Shown one piece after another: positions 1 to 7,377 of a stretch of DNA of 51,895 nucleotides; position 1 is the stretch's first letter, and every line of letters begins with the position of its first letter. The notes under the pieces are model-generated. The model was not told the origin of the DNA. It made no database searches and worked only from the letters and a program-made list of their open reading frames with translations. This DNA is from Bacteroidaceae bacterium (GTDB lineage Bacteria > Bacteroidota > Bacteroidia > Bacteroidales > Bacteroidaceae), in the NCBI GenBank assembly GCA_017958545.1, contig JAGDCM010000009.1:1-51895 (forward strand), in the 5' to 3' direction. The position numbers were made by a program, and so were the translations under genes.

Positions 1-13
1 CCACTCCTCTCCT

Positions 14-30
14 CTCCCCCAAAGGGGGAG
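14..30. other. Short GC-rich hairpin at window edge
   Basis: A perfect 7-bp stem (CTCCCCC / GGGGGAG) closes on an AAA loop. No T tract follows, so it is not a clear intrinsic terminator. C-rich/G-rich intergenic hairpins of this kind are common in Prevotella; its role here is unknown, and the gene to its left lies outside the window. Confidence 0.4.
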
Positions 31-58
31 TCGGAGGGGGCTAAAGATAATTTAGATT

Positions 59-250
59 ATGAAAAAGACATATATTGAACCAAAGACAGCCATCCTCGCA
101 ACAGACATTTGCGACGACTTGATGATTAGCGGTAGCACAGACGGACAAAATATTGTTGAGGGCGGCGGTAACGCCAGTGATTACCAAGAGCCCATCGTGG
201 TTGATTCCCGCGAGTCAATCTCTGCCAAGGACGCTTGGGAAGAATGGTAA
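59..250 (+). CDS. Small acidic peptide with KxYxxP-type N terminus, function unknown
   Basis: A 63-residue ORF opening MKKTYIEPKTAIL and ending in DAWEEW. The N terminus matches a pattern seen in many small Bacteroidales proteins, Lys-Lys-x-Tyr-x-x-Pro followed by a short hydrophobic stretch and a Ser/Gly region (MISGSTDG, residues 22-29). The rest is acidic and glycine-rich, with no membrane segment and a single Cys (C18). There is no strong ribosome binding site, which is normal in this phylum. A good intrinsic terminator follows at 316-347, which supports a real short transcript. No function is assigned. It could be an exported or processed peptide, but no maturation or export gene is visible in the window. 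The promoter must lie to the left or within the first 58 bases. Confidence 0.6.
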   Translation: MKKTYIEPKTAILATDICDDLMISGSTDGQNIVEGGGNASDYQEPIVVDSRESISAKDAWEEW

Positions 251-315
251 GAATAGTAAGATTTGTTAGTTTTTTTTATGATAGTAAAGGTTTATTAGTT
301 ATCGTTAATTTGAGA

Positions 316-347
316 TGGGGTGGCTTGTGAAAGTCACCTCATTTTTT
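316..347 (+). terminator. Intrinsic terminator after the small peptide gene
   Basis: A 9-bp stem (316-324 with 333-341, two G-U pairs) has an 8-nt loop and is followed directly by six T residues (342-347). It lies 66 bp after the 63-aa ORF and probably ends that transcript. Confidence 0.75.
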
Positions 348-360
348 CTTACAAGAGCGT

Positions 361-450
361 GGGCTCCCTCTGCGGTTTTGCAGGCGCACTGGGGAGTCTG
401 AGGGCACTCTGAGAACAGTCTGCGAGCACTTTGAGGAGTCATCCTAAATT
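361..450. other. Degenerate repeat-like intergenic stretch within the 251-792 gap
   Basis: The 540-bp stretch between the small peptide gene and the 793 gene holds no convincing ORF. This part has loosely repeated pieces such as AGTCTGAG, ACTCTGAG and AGTCTGCGAG. The last is shared with the repeat cluster at 32071-32150, suggesting a dispersed intergenic element. The remainder of the gap holds the terminator at 316-347, ACATTG repeats near 561-587, an AT-rich palindrome at 626-656 and tandem repeats at 688-726. Confidence 0.35.
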
Positions 451-625
451 TGTAATTTACAGATAATCAGGCACTCATTTCGCGGCATTACGAGGGGAAT
501 GCGTAAAAATATCGCAACGCGGGTGGTAATAATATTTTACAATAGCGGACACCATCTGTTACATTGCCACATTGCCACATTGTGACAATAAGCGTTTTCA
601 GGTACACTCAAAAGGGTAGTATTAT

Positions 626-656
626 AGATTACTATTATTATATAATAGTAAAAATC
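626..656. repeat. AT-rich inverted repeat
   Basis: Bases 630-638 (TACTATTAT) and 642-650 (ATAATAGTA) form a perfect 9-bp inverted repeat around a 3-nt centre. The arms extend imperfectly outwards through AGAT/ATCT, with three extra A residues on the right. It sits 32 bp before the tandem repeats that bound the primase module. It could be a cruciform, a protein site or a remnant; nothing in the sequence decides this. Confidence 0.5.
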
Positions 657-687
657 TACTCTACATGTTTTTCGCATATTCAAATTA

Positions 688-726
688 CCTTAATGTCACA
701 AAGTAACAAAGTCGCAAAGTAACAAA
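688..726. repeat. Left-hand repeat: 16-bp tandem copy plus arm of a long-range inverted repeat
   Basis: GTCACAAAGTAACAAA at 695-710 is followed at once by GTCGCAAAGTAACAAA at 711-726, a tandem duplication with one mismatch. In addition, the 22 bases 688-709 are the reverse complement of the sequence at 4371-4407 once a 15-bp direct-repeat expansion there is removed. The two copies bracket the three-gene module 793-4391. ACATTGTGACA also occurs at 577-587 and again at 4391-4401. Confidence 0.7.
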
Positions 727-739
727 ATGGGCCGGAATG

Positions 740-770
740 TTGCCCAAGTCAGGAAAAAGCCGTATATTTG
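740..770 (+). promoter_or_regulatory. Bacteroidetes-type promoter for the 793 gene
   Basis: A -33 TTG (740-742) and a -7 box TATATTTG (763-770) are 20 bp apart, matching the Bacteroidetes sigma-ABfr consensus TTTG-N19-21-TAnnTTTG. The start codon is 22 bp downstream. The spacing and flanks closely resemble the promoter at 32350-32379. Confidence 0.7.
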
Positions 771-792
771 CAGCAAAATCAAAATATAACAC

Positions 793-1407
793 ATGAGACA
801 GACGCATTTATTGAAGCTCGATGCACCGTACATGATAATGTGGGATGAGAAGAACCTGCAGATGTGCAAACACGTTGCCACCTTGATAGAGGTTGTGGAA
901 AACGGTGATGGCACCATCTCCACAGTGGAGCATGTAGTTATGGAAGACGGCAGGGTGTGGACAAACGGAACGCTGGACAACTGCAAGTCCATATGCCGGG
1001 AGTATGAAAGCATCAGACTGATTGATTTCATACACATCGTGATGCTGACGCCTAAAAACAAATGGCTTCCCAACGATATATTCTCCATCAATTATCTTGC
1101 AGGGTGGCTGCAGTATTATGGCATTGATGTCGAACTGCCAGGCGAGAAGGAGTCCGACGGAAAAGTGTTGGAATTCCAGTCTAAGATTAATCTTGGAAAA
1201 ACAGAAGAGGGTATTTATTGGATAGAGAGTTGTAACGATAACTTCTATTTCGGCGGCAGGTATAACTCATTGGAAGAACTGAAACAATACCTTATATATA
1301 CACGCAATGAGTATTACCGCGCCTTCCCGGATAAGCATTTCCACATCACGCTTACAACCGACAAAGAAGGGTGGCAGGAATTGTTGGATAAGATAAACGC
1401 TCGCTAA
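793..1407 (+). CDS. Hypothetical protein, first gene of primase module
   Basis: A 204-residue protein that I do not recognise. It has no signal peptide and no membrane segment, so it should be cytoplasmic. The N-terminal half is rich in short beta-type segments and the C terminus is amphipathic (ending QELLDKINAR). The ATG at 793 is well placed behind a clear promoter. The gene is followed after 12 bp by another unrecognised gene (1420), so the two are probably co-transcribed and end at the hairpin at 2024-2059. Both lie just upstream of a VirE-N/DUF3987 protein inside a repeat-bounded segment, which suggests mobile-element cargo or accessory replication functions. That link is inference from position only. 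Confidence 0.75.
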   Translation: MRQTHLLKLDAPYMIMWDEKNLQMCKHVATLIEVVENGDGTISTVEHVVMEDGRVWTNGTLDNCKSICREYESIRLIDFIHIVMLTPKNKWLPNDIFSINYLAGWLQYYGIDVELPGEKESDGKVLEFQSKINLGKTEEGIYWIESCNDNFYFGGRYNSLEELKQYLIYTRNEYYRAFPDKHFHITLTTDKEGWQELLDKINAR

Positions 1408-1419
1408 TCCACAGCAGCA

Positions 1420-1998
1420 ATGGATGGCATAGATGATGAAATGATACCGCTCAGCTATCTGCTTGAGTATGCCAAGCAGTCCCATGAGTATAACGATGCA
1501 TGGCCGATAGAACGTGCCCTGTTCCGTTACTATTTGGGATGCAATCGTGGCACTCTGGCTTTGCGGCTGAGCGATGAGATACACGACCATTTCATGCCTG
1601 CCGCGCGAAGCAAGCGGGTGGGAATAACCGACGAACAGGCACGTGATGTGCTCACGGCGCTCATCGAGACCGGCGTGATAGGCATTCAGGCTCAGTTTGT
1701 GGGTGTATACAGAGTGTTGGTCGACTTTGGCGGCTTCCCGACAGAAATCACATCTTTCTGCAGAAGGGTTATCGGGCTGGGACTGAAGTTTGACGGTTGC
1801 GCATTGGAGTATAAGAGTTTTTATCAGTCAGTCCAAAAGGGAATTCAGACGCATTCGGTCTTTGCGATGCCTTATAAGAAATGGGCAGACTATGAGTGCA
1901 AGACAGACGAACGTGCCTCTACGTTCCTGCGGCAGAAAGCCGTCGCCGACAAGCTGATAGCGCTTATGAGGGACAGAAATTTACTTCAAGCGAAGTAA
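1420..1998 (+). CDS. Hypothetical protein, second gene of primase module
   Basis: A 192-residue, probably mainly helical cytoplasmic protein, not recognised with confidence. Proteins of similar look occur as uncharacterised accessory genes in Bacteroides (possibly a DUF6043-type family, which I cannot verify). Residues around 69-85 (GITDEQARDVLTALIET) look like a helix-turn segment, but no DNA-binding motif is clear. The start follows the preceding stop by 12 bp, so expression as a unit with the 793 gene is likely. A 9-bp hairpin followed by GCTTTTTG lies 26 bp after the stop and separates it from the primase-like gene, which has its own promoter. Confidence 0.7.
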   Translation: MDGIDDEMIPLSYLLEYAKQSHEYNDAWPIERALFRYYLGCNRGTLALRLSDEIHDHFMPAARSKRVGITDEQARDVLTALIETGVIGIQAQFVGVYRVLVDFGGFPTEITSFCRRVIGLGLKFDGCALEYKSFYQSVQKGIQTHSVFAMPYKKWADYECKTDERASTFLRQKAVADKLIALMRDRNLLQAK

Positions 1999-2023
1999 TA
2001 ATTTACTATCTTACTATCTTTTT

Positions 2024-2059
2024 TACGATGCGGGGTAAAAACTCGCATCGTAGCTTTTT
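2024..2059 (+). terminator. Probable intrinsic terminator between the 1420 gene and the primase-like gene
   Basis: TACGATGCG (2024-2032) pairs perfectly with CGCATCGTA (2044-2052) around an 11-nt loop, followed by GCTTTTT (2053-2059). The next promoter -7 box begins at 2066, so this isolates the downstream gene. Confidence 0.65.
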
Positions 2060-2065
2060 GTGCCG

Positions 2066-2073
2066 TACCTTTG
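2066..2073 (+). promoter_or_regulatory. -7 box for the primase-like gene
   Basis: TACCTTTG fits TAnnTTTG. No convincing -33 element is present at the usual spacing, because that stretch is the terminator stem. The predicted leader of about 125 nt contains a perfect palindrome, TCTCGCGAGA, near 2147-2156. Confidence 0.55.
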
Positions 2074-2204
2074 CAGCGTTAAACTTTTAGAACTCCGCTG
2101 AAAAGGCAGCGGATTTGTCGAGTGAAGCCAAGGAAGTCTCGCGAGATTTCACGAAGAAAGGTGGCCGCCATTCTCAACTTCCCTCGGTAAGAACGAGACA
2201 GAAA

Positions 2205-4391
2205 ATGGAAAACAAGAATGTTTATTTCACATGCATCGGCAAGGGGCACGGAGCTCCCGCCGCACCCGCCACAAGAGAGGATTGGGAAAGTCTGCGCAGG
2301 GAATCCTGGCTGAAGGATATGTGCGCACGTATAGAAAAAGGTGATGAGGAACTGAAGCACCGCCTGCCCGTGTGGACACCGCATTGCGCGGAGTTCAAGG
2401 ACAACCACCGTGCGATAGCAGATGCCGTGAAGCCTCTCAGCCGCTTGATGATGGACTTCGACGAAAAGGGTCATACGGACGACATCATGAAGCAGTTGGA
2501 GAGCAGGAGCGAAGCGCTGCAGGCAGCAGGCATAGAGGTGCTGCTGGTGGAGGAATCGGTGCGCAGAGGCACTCACGTACTGCTGGCATTGCCCTCCGGC
2601 ATGACGCCTCAGCAGGCTCAGGAACTGATGGCAGAGCTTACGGGTTTCACTCCCGATGCCGCCGTGAAGGATGTTGCGCGCTGTATCTATATGGTGACGG
2701 AAGAGCACACGAGATACGTGAGCGAGAAGTTGTTCGAGGCCGCAGAAACGGCAGACGTTGCAACTGTGGAAACACGTGAGGCCGCAGAATTCCAGCCCTC
2801 GAAGCGTTATCCTCAGGACTTCAAGGGTATTGCCTATGCGGACATCATTTCGGAGTATTGGCATCGCTACGGCGGCGAACCCACAGAGGGAGAGCGCAAC
2901 AAGAGGCTTCACGAACTGGCTGTGAACCTGCGCTCCATCTGCGACAACAGTGAGGAATGGCTCATGGAAGTGATGCCGCGCTACGGCATCTCGGAGCAGG
3001 AGATGAGGGGCATCGTCCGTTCGGCCTGCAAGGAGCCCACCAAGGGGTCGAGAAAGATAGATGAGATTCTTGCCAGCGAAGAGGCCGGAACGGATGAGAC
3101 GGAGGAAGATGCACAGTCCTGCACTCTCAGCCTCAGGATGAAGAACTCGCTCCCGAAGGGACTGAAAGAGAGTCTGACGGGAATCCCCAAATCCATGTAT
3201 ATGCCGACGCTTTGCGGCATCATGCCTCTGGCTGCCGCCTATGCCGACGGGGTGAAGGTGGAATACTGCGACCGCAACACACACCGGCTGGGTCTGATGA
3301 CTATCATACGCGGCGAGCAGGCATCGAACAAGAGCGTGGTGAAGAATGTGGTGGACATATGGAAGCGCCAATTCGAGGAGGAAGATGCCCTGGCACGCAA
3401 GCGCGAAGATGAATGGAAGGAGCGCAGGAAGGCGCGCAAGGCCAACGAGAAGGCTCCCGACGATCCCAAGGTGCTGATACGTCTGGTGCCGGTGACGGTG
3501 TCGTGCTCGACGCTGCTCAAGCGACTCAAGAATGCCAACGGCCACACGCTGTATTCTTTCGGAGAGGAACTCGATACGCTCCGCAAAACCAACGGAGCGG
3601 GCTCGTGGTCGAGCAAATACGACGTCTATCGTCTGGGCTTCGACAACGGCGAATGGGGACAGGACTACAACAGCGATCAGGCGGAATCGGGTGTGGTCAA
3701 TGTGGCCTACAACTGGACGATGCTCGGCACCAACGGAGCCTTGAAGCGCTGTTTCCGCTCGGACAACATCGAAAACGGACTATCCAGCCGTGTGCTCATT
3801 GCAGAGATGCCGGACGGAAGCTTCGCCAAGATGTCCAAGTTCGGCAAACGTTCGGCAGAAGATGAAGCCAACATTCAGGAGGCTGTCACGCTCCTGCGTT
3901 CCTACAGCGGTTTTGTCGACACACCGCGTCTGCGCAAAGCCATTGAGCAGTGGGTGGAGGAGAAGCGTGTGGAGGTAGCAAAGGATATCGACCACGTAAA
4001 GGACACATATCGCAAACGTGCCGCCGTCATCGGTTTCCGCTGCGGAGTCATCTTCCATCTTCTCTCGGAGAAGGAGAGGGAATCCAAGCATTGCATCGAA
4101 TTCGCCCTGCTGATGGCGGAGTATTGCCTGCGACAGCAGATTAAGGCTTTCGGGGATGCTTTCGAGAGTCAGTATGTGAATGCCCGCGAGGAGTGTCAGA
4201 GATACTGTGCCAACGGTTCAGTCTTCGACCAGCTTGCGCCGACGTTTACCATCGGTGACCTTCGGGCGCTGAAGCGCGGTTTCTGCGGAGAGTCGGCCCT
4301 TCGTCAAATAATCTCCCGCTGGTGTCGTGACAAGTGGATTGAGAAAATCGACAAGACGCATTGGGCAAAGTTGTTACTTTGTGACATGTGA
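2205..4391 (+). CDS. VirE-N / DUF3987 primase-helicase-like protein
   Basis: A 728-residue protein of the type found in Bacteroidales mobile and accessory loci. Residues about 1-175 resemble the VirE N-terminal (BT4734-like) domain, with the acidic LMMDFDEKG motif near residue 85 and KDVARCIYM near 160, akin to archaeo-eukaryotic-type primases. A helical linker follows. The C-terminal half is DUF3987-like (helicase-type ATPase), with a P-loop-like RGEQASNKS at 369-377, an acidic FGEELDTL segment and a WTMLGT sensor-like strand. An Asn replaces the usual Gly before Lys-Ser. The frame is open back to a TTG at 2115, but the ATG at 2205 starts the family-like sequence and is preferred. The last codons lie inside the right-hand repeat, and the stop is at 4389-4391. 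Replication or DNA-processing function is inferred from the family. Confidence 0.8.
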   Translation: MENKNVYFTCIGKGHGAPAAPATREDWESLRRESWLKDMCARIEKGDEELKHRLPVWTPHCAEFKDNHRAIADAVKPLSRLMMDFDEKGHTDDIMKQLESRSEALQAAGIEVLLVEESVRRGTHVLLALPSGMTPQQAQELMAELTGFTPDAAVKDVARCIYMVTEEHTRYVSEKLFEAAETADVATVETREAAEFQPSKRYPQDFKGIAYADIISEYWHRYGGEPTEGERNKRLHELAVNLRSICDNSEEWLMEVMPRYGISEQEMRGIVRSACKEPTKGSRKIDEILASEEAGTDETEEDAQSCTLSLRMKNSLPKGLKESLTGIPKSMYMPTLCGIMPLAAAYADGVKVEYCDRNTHRLGLMTIIRGEQASNKSVVKNVVDIWKRQFEEEDALARKREDEWKERRKARKANEKAPDDPKVLIRLVPVTVSCSTLLKRLKNANGHTLYSFGEELDTLRKTNGAGSWSSKYDVYRLGFDNGEWGQDYNSDQAESGVVNVAYNWTMLGTNGALKRCFRSDNIENGLSSRVLIAEMPDGSFAKMSKFGKRSAEDEANIQEAVTLLRSYSGFVDTPRLRKAIEQWVEEKRVEVAKDIDHVKDTYRKRAAVIGFRCGVIFHLLSEKERESKHCIEFALLMAEYCLRQQIKAFGDAFESQYVNAREECQRYCANGSVFDQLAPTFTIGDLRALKRGFCGESALRQIISRWCRDKWIEKIDKTHWAKLLLCDM

Positions 4392-4407
4392 CATTGTGAC
4401 ATTAAGG
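4371..4407. repeat. Right-hand repeat of the primase module
   Basis: The 37 bases equal the reverse complement of 688-709 with an internal 15-bp insertion made of GTGACAT-type direct repeats. The repeat overlaps the last codons of the primase-like gene, so its C-terminal KLLLCDM is encoded by repeat sequence. ACATTGTGACA at 4391-4401 also recurs at 577-587. Confidence 0.65.
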
Positions 4408-4421
4408 CCTTTGACCGTTGA

Positions 4422-4506
4422 ATAAAGTGAAGAATGAAGAACGAAGAACTAAGAATAATAGTAACTTTGATTCTTCACTCTTCACTTTTCACTCTTCACT
4501 CTTAAC
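4422..4506. repeat. Purine-rich then pyrimidine-rich intergenic repeat
   Basis: The left part is built of GAAGAA/GAATGAAGAA units and the right part of TTCACTCTTCACT units. They are partly complementary, so the stretch could fold back on itself. Related simple-sequence pieces occur at about 37653-37690 and 41006-41038, which suggests a dispersed intergenic element. Confidence 0.5.
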
Positions 4507-4539
4507 TTTTTCGTACCTTTGCCGATATTTTTGAAAGAT

Positions 4540-5688
4540 ATGAAAAGAATAGTTTTGATTTTGGCAGTGATGATGGCCTCTGTGGCCGGACGGTGCAACG
4601 ACGGAGTGTTCTACGTGAACGGAAACCACCTCGTGCCCATACAGGAAACAGACATCGCGCTCACAAAGGAAGTGCTCACCATAAGTCTGTGCGACGACGG
4701 ATATGCCAGAGTGGACGTGCAGTACGTGCTGACAAACAGCGGCAAGGAGAAGACCGTGACGATGGGCTTCGAGGCCGGCGCACCCTACAACGACGACGTG
4801 GCATTCAACCCGAAGGGCATACACCCCTATATCAGCGACTTCACGGTGGAGATGAACGGCGAGGAGCTGACATACATGAATGCAGTGGTGAAATCTCAAT
4901 TCCACACCGACTGCGACTTCCAACCACTCAATCTGAAACGCTGGAAATCATACGGCGAGACAAAGATGCGCGACGGAGAGGAATTGCCCAACAACAGCCT
5001 GCTCTACGACATCTCACGTGACAGTCTCATCGACTTTGCCTACGCATACTACTTCGTGGCACGCTTTCAGGAGGGACGCAACACGATACACCACACCTAC
5101 CGCTACCGTATGAGCTACGGGGTGGGGCGCACCTTCGAGGTGCCGTACTGGCTTCTGCCCGCTATGCGATGGGCCAACAGGCAGATAGACGACTTCACGC
5201 TGCGCATCGAAGCTCCCCAGACAGCAAAGCATTTTTTCGTGGAGGACTCCGTCTTCGCACAGTCGGCATTCGCTGTGACAGAAGGAGTGGGCAAGGTGAA
5301 AAAGACGAAGTGGTATGACGAACTCTTCGTGGAGATGGCGCTGAGAGACGGCACGGTGGAGTGGCACGCAGAGGGGTTCAAACCCAAGGGCGATATGACG
5401 ATACAGTCGGCAGAGAGGCTGCACTACGACGACTACAAGCTCGGCACCTTCTACGACCGCAGCGACGGGTATATGCCCGGCAGTTTCGTGATAGAGCCCG
5501 ACAAGGTGAAGGAGCACCGACGCATCCTCGCCAACCTGCCGTACGCCAGCAGAGGCTACGTGTTTAAGGACAAGAAACTGAGGAAATATTTCAGCCAGTT
5601 CTGGTGGTATATGCCAGACCCCTCGTGGAAGCCCGATACATCGGACTTCACTCCGAGAGAATGGAAACTGGTGTCTCCAGACTTTTGA
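4540..5688 (+). CDS. Secreted DUF4424-like protein with C-terminal YARHG domain
   Basis: A 382-residue exported protein. The ATG at 4540 gives a signal peptide (MKRIVLILAVMMASVAG, cleaved near residue 17-20); an upstream in-frame ATG at 4519 would add seven residues in front of it and lies inside the -7 region (TACCTTTG, 4514-4521). Residues about 20-230 resemble DUF4424 (opening DGVFYVNGNHLVPI), probably beta-rich. The C-terminal region has YASRGYVFKDKKLRKYFSQF, a good match to the YARHG domain, found in extracytoplasmic bacterial proteins and ending here in a Trp/Pro-rich segment. No catalytic residues are evident, so a structural or binding role in the envelope is likely. It is monocistronic and converges on the CotH gene 36 bp downstream. 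Confidence 0.8.
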   Translation: MKRIVLILAVMMASVAGRCNDGVFYVNGNHLVPIQETDIALTKEVLTISLCDDGYARVDVQYVLTNSGKEKTVTMGFEAGAPYNDDVAFNPKGIHPYISDFTVEMNGEELTYMNAVVKSQFHTDCDFQPLNLKRWKSYGETKMRDGEELPNNSLLYDISRDSLIDFAYAYYFVARFQEGRNTIHHTYRYRMSYGVGRTFEVPYWLLPAMRWANRQIDDFTLRIEAPQTAKHFFVEDSVFAQSAFAVTEGVGKVKKTKWYDELFVEMALRDGTVEWHAEGFKPKGDMTIQSAERLHYDDYKLGTFYDRSDGYMPGSFVIEPDKVKEHRRILANLPYASRGYVFKDKKLRKYFSQFWWYMPDPSWKPDTSDFTPREWKLVSPDF

Positions 5689-5724
5689 CCCTTGCCTCTA
5701 GACAAATCCGAAAGGCAACAATGG

Positions 5725-7185
5725 TCAATGGCAGACCACTTTTCCACCGGTTATATAAAGACCGGGAAGAAGGGGGCGGGATGTGACGGGACGGCCTAAG
5801 AGGTCGTAGACGGTGTTGTCATCACCTCTTACATCATCCTTCCGACCTCTTACCTCGCCAACACTTTCAGGGTCGATGCCGAAATACTCGTCCATCTCGC
5901 TGAAGCGGCCTCTGTACCATTCCTCGATGCATTCTATCTCGTGGGCGAGGTCGGTGACGTATTTGGGGCGGTCCTTCTGGGCGTCGTAATGCTCTGTCAT
6001 GCGCTGCCAGGCTCCGCTCTCGATGAAGAGGTCGCGATAGCGCTCCAGTTTCTTGCAGATGGAATCCACAGAGAAGGCTTCACTGCGTCCCTTCTCCCAG
6101 CGTTGCTTCAATAAAGCGCGATACTCCTCATCCCCTGCAAGATAGCTGATGGGGTAGGGAGCGTTGTTCATGATGACGCTCACAGGCCAGTCGGTATATG
6201 TGCCGTCGTAGTAGTCGCCGGCATAGTGTCCTCCGAAACTGGTGTCGAGGTCCCAGGGCGTGACAACAAAGCGGCGACGGTCGGCATCCGTGGGGTCAGC
6301 GGCATTGATGTCCTTACGTATGTTGCGTATGCTGAAATAGTGGTTCTTGTTGCCCCAGTTGTCGCTGATGCAGAGTGCCATGGTGAGAAGCTGGTAGTCG
6401 GCCAGATTCTGCAGGAAGAAATAGCGCTTGACATATTCCGTCGTGCGTCCGTCATTGAAAGCATCCAGAAGGGGCTGCCACGTACGGAGGCCTCCGTAGT
6501 CCTCCGGGTAGGTGAGTTCCCATGCGTTGTGCCACCCTATGACGCAAGCCGTAGAGTCCTCGTTGTAGCCGGGTTCGTCCTGTTTGGAAATATCCTGTGT
6601 GCCGCTCTTGTAGAGCACACCGCGTATCTTGATGCTGCCGTCCTCTTCCTCCTGGTATTTCTTCAGGTTGAGCAGTTTGCGGTTGATACGGTCGCTGAGG
6701 CAGTAGATGCCGTAGTACTGACTGTTGATGAAGAGTTCGATGAAGCGTCCCTCAGTGCCGTTGCGCCCCTCGAAATCCGTATCGTAGGGCAGGCGCGAGA
6801 AGTCGTTCCAGATGTCGAATGCCACGCGGTTGCGCATGCAGATGCGGTCGATGGCCATAGCATCCAGTATCCACGAGGAGCAGGAGCGCATGCCGAGCAG
6901 CGCGGAATCGGCTTCCTCCTCGTAGTCGGGGGTGCGCAGCTTCATGTTGAGTGAAGGCTTCATCGTATAGTGGCTGGCGGTGGCACCGCGTGTGCGGAAC
7001 TTGGCCGGCAGTTCCACTATGTCGCCGTTGGTGTCGGTCAGATGCATGGAACCGTTTACATAGTCCATATGTCGGGTCAGCGTACCTTCGAAGAAGATGT
7101 GTAACTGTGGCAGTTCGACGGCACAGATGTTGAGTGCGGAACCGCTTGTCAATACAAAAAACAGGAAGAGAAATAGTGCTCTCAT
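5725..7185 (-). CDS. CotH kinase family protein, exported
   Basis: A 486-residue protein starting at the ATG at 7185 (MRALFLFLFFVL signal peptide, cleaved near ALNICA); the reading frame extends upstream but overlaps the promoter. It carries CotH-family features: a substrate-loop FRTRGAT segment near residue 65, paired acidic motifs, and TPWDLDTSFGG near residue 320, matching the DxDxxFG metal-binding motif of these atypical kinases. CotH kinases phosphorylate secreted proteins in spore formers; the bacterial extracytoplasmic members are mostly unstudied. The C terminus (VYDLLGRPV...LPGLYITGGKVV) is the short Prevotella-type tail seen on many exported proteins in the genus. A separate N-terminal CotH fragment occurs at 41030-41287. 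Confidence 0.82.
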   Translation of the reverse strand: MRALFLFLFFVLTSGSALNICAVELPQLHIFFEGTLTRHMDYVNGSMHLTDTNGDIVELPAKFRTRGATASHYTMKPSLNMKLRTPDYEEEADSALLGMRSCSSWILDAMAIDRICMRNRVAFDIWNDFSRLPYDTDFEGRNGTEGRFIELFINSQYYGIYCLSDRINRKLLNLKKYQEEEDGSIKIRGVLYKSGTQDISKQDEPGYNEDSTACVIGWHNAWELTYPEDYGGLRTWQPLLDAFNDGRTTEYVKRYFFLQNLADYQLLTMALCISDNWGNKNHYFSIRNIRKDINAADPTDADRRRFVVTPWDLDTSFGGHYAGDYYDGTYTDWPVSVIMNNAPYPISYLAGDEEYRALLKQRWEKGRSEAFSVDSICKKLERYRDLFIESGAWQRMTEHYDAQKDRPKYVTDLAHEIECIEEWYRGRFSEMDEYFGIDPESVGEVRGRKDDVRGDDNTVYDLLGRPVTSRPLLPGLYITGGKVVCH

Positions 7186-7209
7186 TACCTTACAAACATA
7201 AATTCTCTG

Positions 7210-7217
7210 CAAAGGTA
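7210..7217 (-). promoter_or_regulatory. -7 box for the CotH gene
   Basis: Read on the minus strand this is TACCTTTG, 24 bp before the chosen ATG. It supports the start at 7185 rather than the upstream in-frame Met codon at 7242. Confidence 0.6.
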
Positions 7218-7271
7218 GCACAAAATCCTCAAACTTCAGCATCCGGAGGGCTGTTTTTACAGAAAAAGTGG

Positions 7272-7279
7272 TATATTTG
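7272..7279 (+). promoter_or_regulatory. -7 box for the methylmalonyl-CoA decarboxylase gene
   Basis: TATATTTG fits TAnnTTTG and is followed by GCAG as in other promoters of this window. It implies a leader of about 90 nt that contains the CAACTTGT repeats. Confidence 0.6.
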
Positions 7280-7342
7280 CAGTTGGTTTACGTCTTAAAT
7301 AATTGAGAATTGAGAATTAAGTTTACTGTTTACAGAATGTAA

Positions 7343-7370
7343 CAACTTGTCAACTTGTCAACTTGTCAAC
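7343..7370. repeat. Octamer tandem repeat in a 5' leader
   Basis: CAACTTGT is repeated three times (7343-7350, 7351-7358, 7359-7366) plus a partial fourth unit, ending 7 bp before the ATG of the decarboxylase gene. It lies where a ribosome would bind. Confidence 0.8.
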
Positions 7371-7377
7371 TAAAAAA

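Noticed and set aside
2115-2204. N-terminal extension of the primase-like protein from a TTG
   Set aside because: It lies in the predicted leader with a palindrome. Family-like sequence starts at the ATG at 2205.
2079-3545. 488-aa ORF on the minus strand
   Set aside because: It is the antisense shadow of the VirE-N/DUF3987 gene. The product is His/Leu/Arg-rich without recognisable domains.
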